The position numbers were made by a program, and so were the translations under genes. Below the pieces are notes generated by a model. That model was given only the letters and a program-made list of their open reading frames with translations. It was not told the origin of the DNA and searched no databases. This document shows, one piece after another, positions 63,678-64,000 of a stretch of 64,000 bases of DNA. The DNA is from Hyphomicrobiales bacterium. GTDB taxonomy: Bacteria > Pseudomonadota > Alphaproteobacteria > Rhizobiales > Rhizobiaceae. How positions within the stretch are numbered: position 1 is the first letter of the stretch; every line of letters begins with the position of its first letter. The DNA lies in the NCBI GenBank assembly GCA_021775415.1, contig JAJFHV010000013.1, positions 186,001 to 250,000 of the forward strand. The letters are read 5' to 3'.

Positions 63678-64000
63678 ATGTCAAACCTACCCGCCACCTT
63701 TGCAGCCCTTGGAGACCCTACCCGTTTTGCCATAGTCGAAAGGCTTCTGACGGAAGGGGAGTTGAATGCGGGTGCTGTTCAGGACGGAATGTCGATATCG
63801 GCACCGGCAATCTCTCGTCATCTAAAGGTGCTGAGGTCTGCCGGTGTGATCAACCAGCGAGTTGAGCGGCAACAGCGCATCTACTCGGTCCGACCGGAAG
63901 CGGTTCAGGGCATCAGCGCCTGGACGATGAGTTATCGTGAATTCTGGCAGGCAAGTCTCGACCGGCTTGAAATGGCCCTTCAACAGGAGATCAAACGAAA
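63678..64000 (+). CDS. ArsR-family transcriptional regulator (cut by window end)
   Basis: The first 107 codons of a winged-helix regulator with the ArsR core (FAALGDPTRFAIVERLLTEGEL, SAPAISRHLKVLRSAGVINQRVERQQRIYSV). The trailing YREFWQASLDRLEMAL is typical of SdpR-like members that are often paired with an SRPBCC/AHSA1-family gene. No CxC metal motif is present in the recognition helix, so metal sensing is unlikely. No stop occurs before base 64000. A consensus-like promoter with an overlapping palindrome lies just upstream. Confidence 0.85.
   Translation, partial: MSNLPATFAALGDPTRFAIVERLLTEGELNAGAVQDGMSISAPAISRHLKVLRSAGVINQRVERQQRIYSVRPEAVQGISAWTMSYREFWQASLDRLEMALQQEIKR

Noticed and set aside
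1-64000. CRISPR arrays, additional tRNAs or rRNA genes
   Set aside because: No regularly spaced repeats and no second cloverleaf or rRNA segment were seen on either strand.

Overview
The window is an ordinary alphaproteobacterial chromosome segment, most like the order Hyphomicrobiales (Rhizobiales). The gene order pckA / chvI-chvG-hprK-EIIA-HPr / ahcY / divL-like kinase / tsaE-amgK fusion / murU / addB-addA / trxA / folC is a familiar rhizobial block, and a PutA without an N-terminal DNA-binding domain next to a divergent Lrp-type putR fits the same group. The genus cannot be fixed from the sequence. Codon use looks moderately GC-rich throughout, except for about 53.7-57.1 kb, which is clearly more AT-rich.

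Layout: 0-4.2 kb tRNA-Arg(CCG), a DUF427 protein, DNA polymerase I and a DsbA-like isomerase; 4.2-4.6 kb a 411-bp gap holding four consecutive hairpins; 4.6-10 kb an M20 peptidase, an acyltransferase-3 membrane protein, a class A penicillin-binding protein and a Kbp-like BON/LysM protein; 10-17.6 kb the pckA-chvIG-hprK-PTS-ahcY region, which links envelope/acid sensing to carbon control; 17.8-31.2 kb a long same-strand run joining cell-cycle signalling (DivL), t6A-tRNA modification and MurNAc recycling (TsaE-AmgK, MurU), double-strand-break repair (AddAB) and thioredoxin, ending against folC; 31-39.4 kb two EamA exporters, putA/putR, an iron-type alcohol dehydrogenase, a thioesterase and SlyX; 39.4-53.6 kb an ABC exporter, dapB, gpmA, an AraC-MGMT DNA repair protein, nth, CysZ-like protein, a PfkB kinase, mutS, a hybrid kinase and comM; 57.2-64 kb two adenylate cyclases, dut, a VOC protein, coaBC with a fused ribbon-helix-helix domain, an MltB-type lytic transglycosylase and a truncated ArsR regulator.

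The most unusual part is 53695-57101. It is a 3,407-bp mobile element with 26-bp terminal inverted repeats (23/26 identical) and a perfect 8-bp target duplication (TCACTCAA). It carries an IS1595-family transposase at its right end and passengers of unknown function: a membrane-anchored coiled-coil protein with a suspected frameshift at its start, a three-gene unit (acidic winged-helix-like protein, small Gly/Arg-tailed protein, 37-residue membrane peptide), and a candidate non-coding RNA of about 330 nt. The RNA has a consensus sigma-70 promoter with 17-bp spacing, nested long-range pairings of 8 bp each, and an intrinsic terminator. I do not recognise the RNA or the passenger proteins. The element sits 49 bp upstream of comM.

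Secondary points of interest are an RHH-CoaBC fusion with an operator-like repeat just upstream, an addB without a canonical start codon at its conserved N-terminus and in the same frame as murU, and several leader hairpins or palindromes. Start codons were chosen from ribosome-binding sites and family N-termini, so many are inferences.
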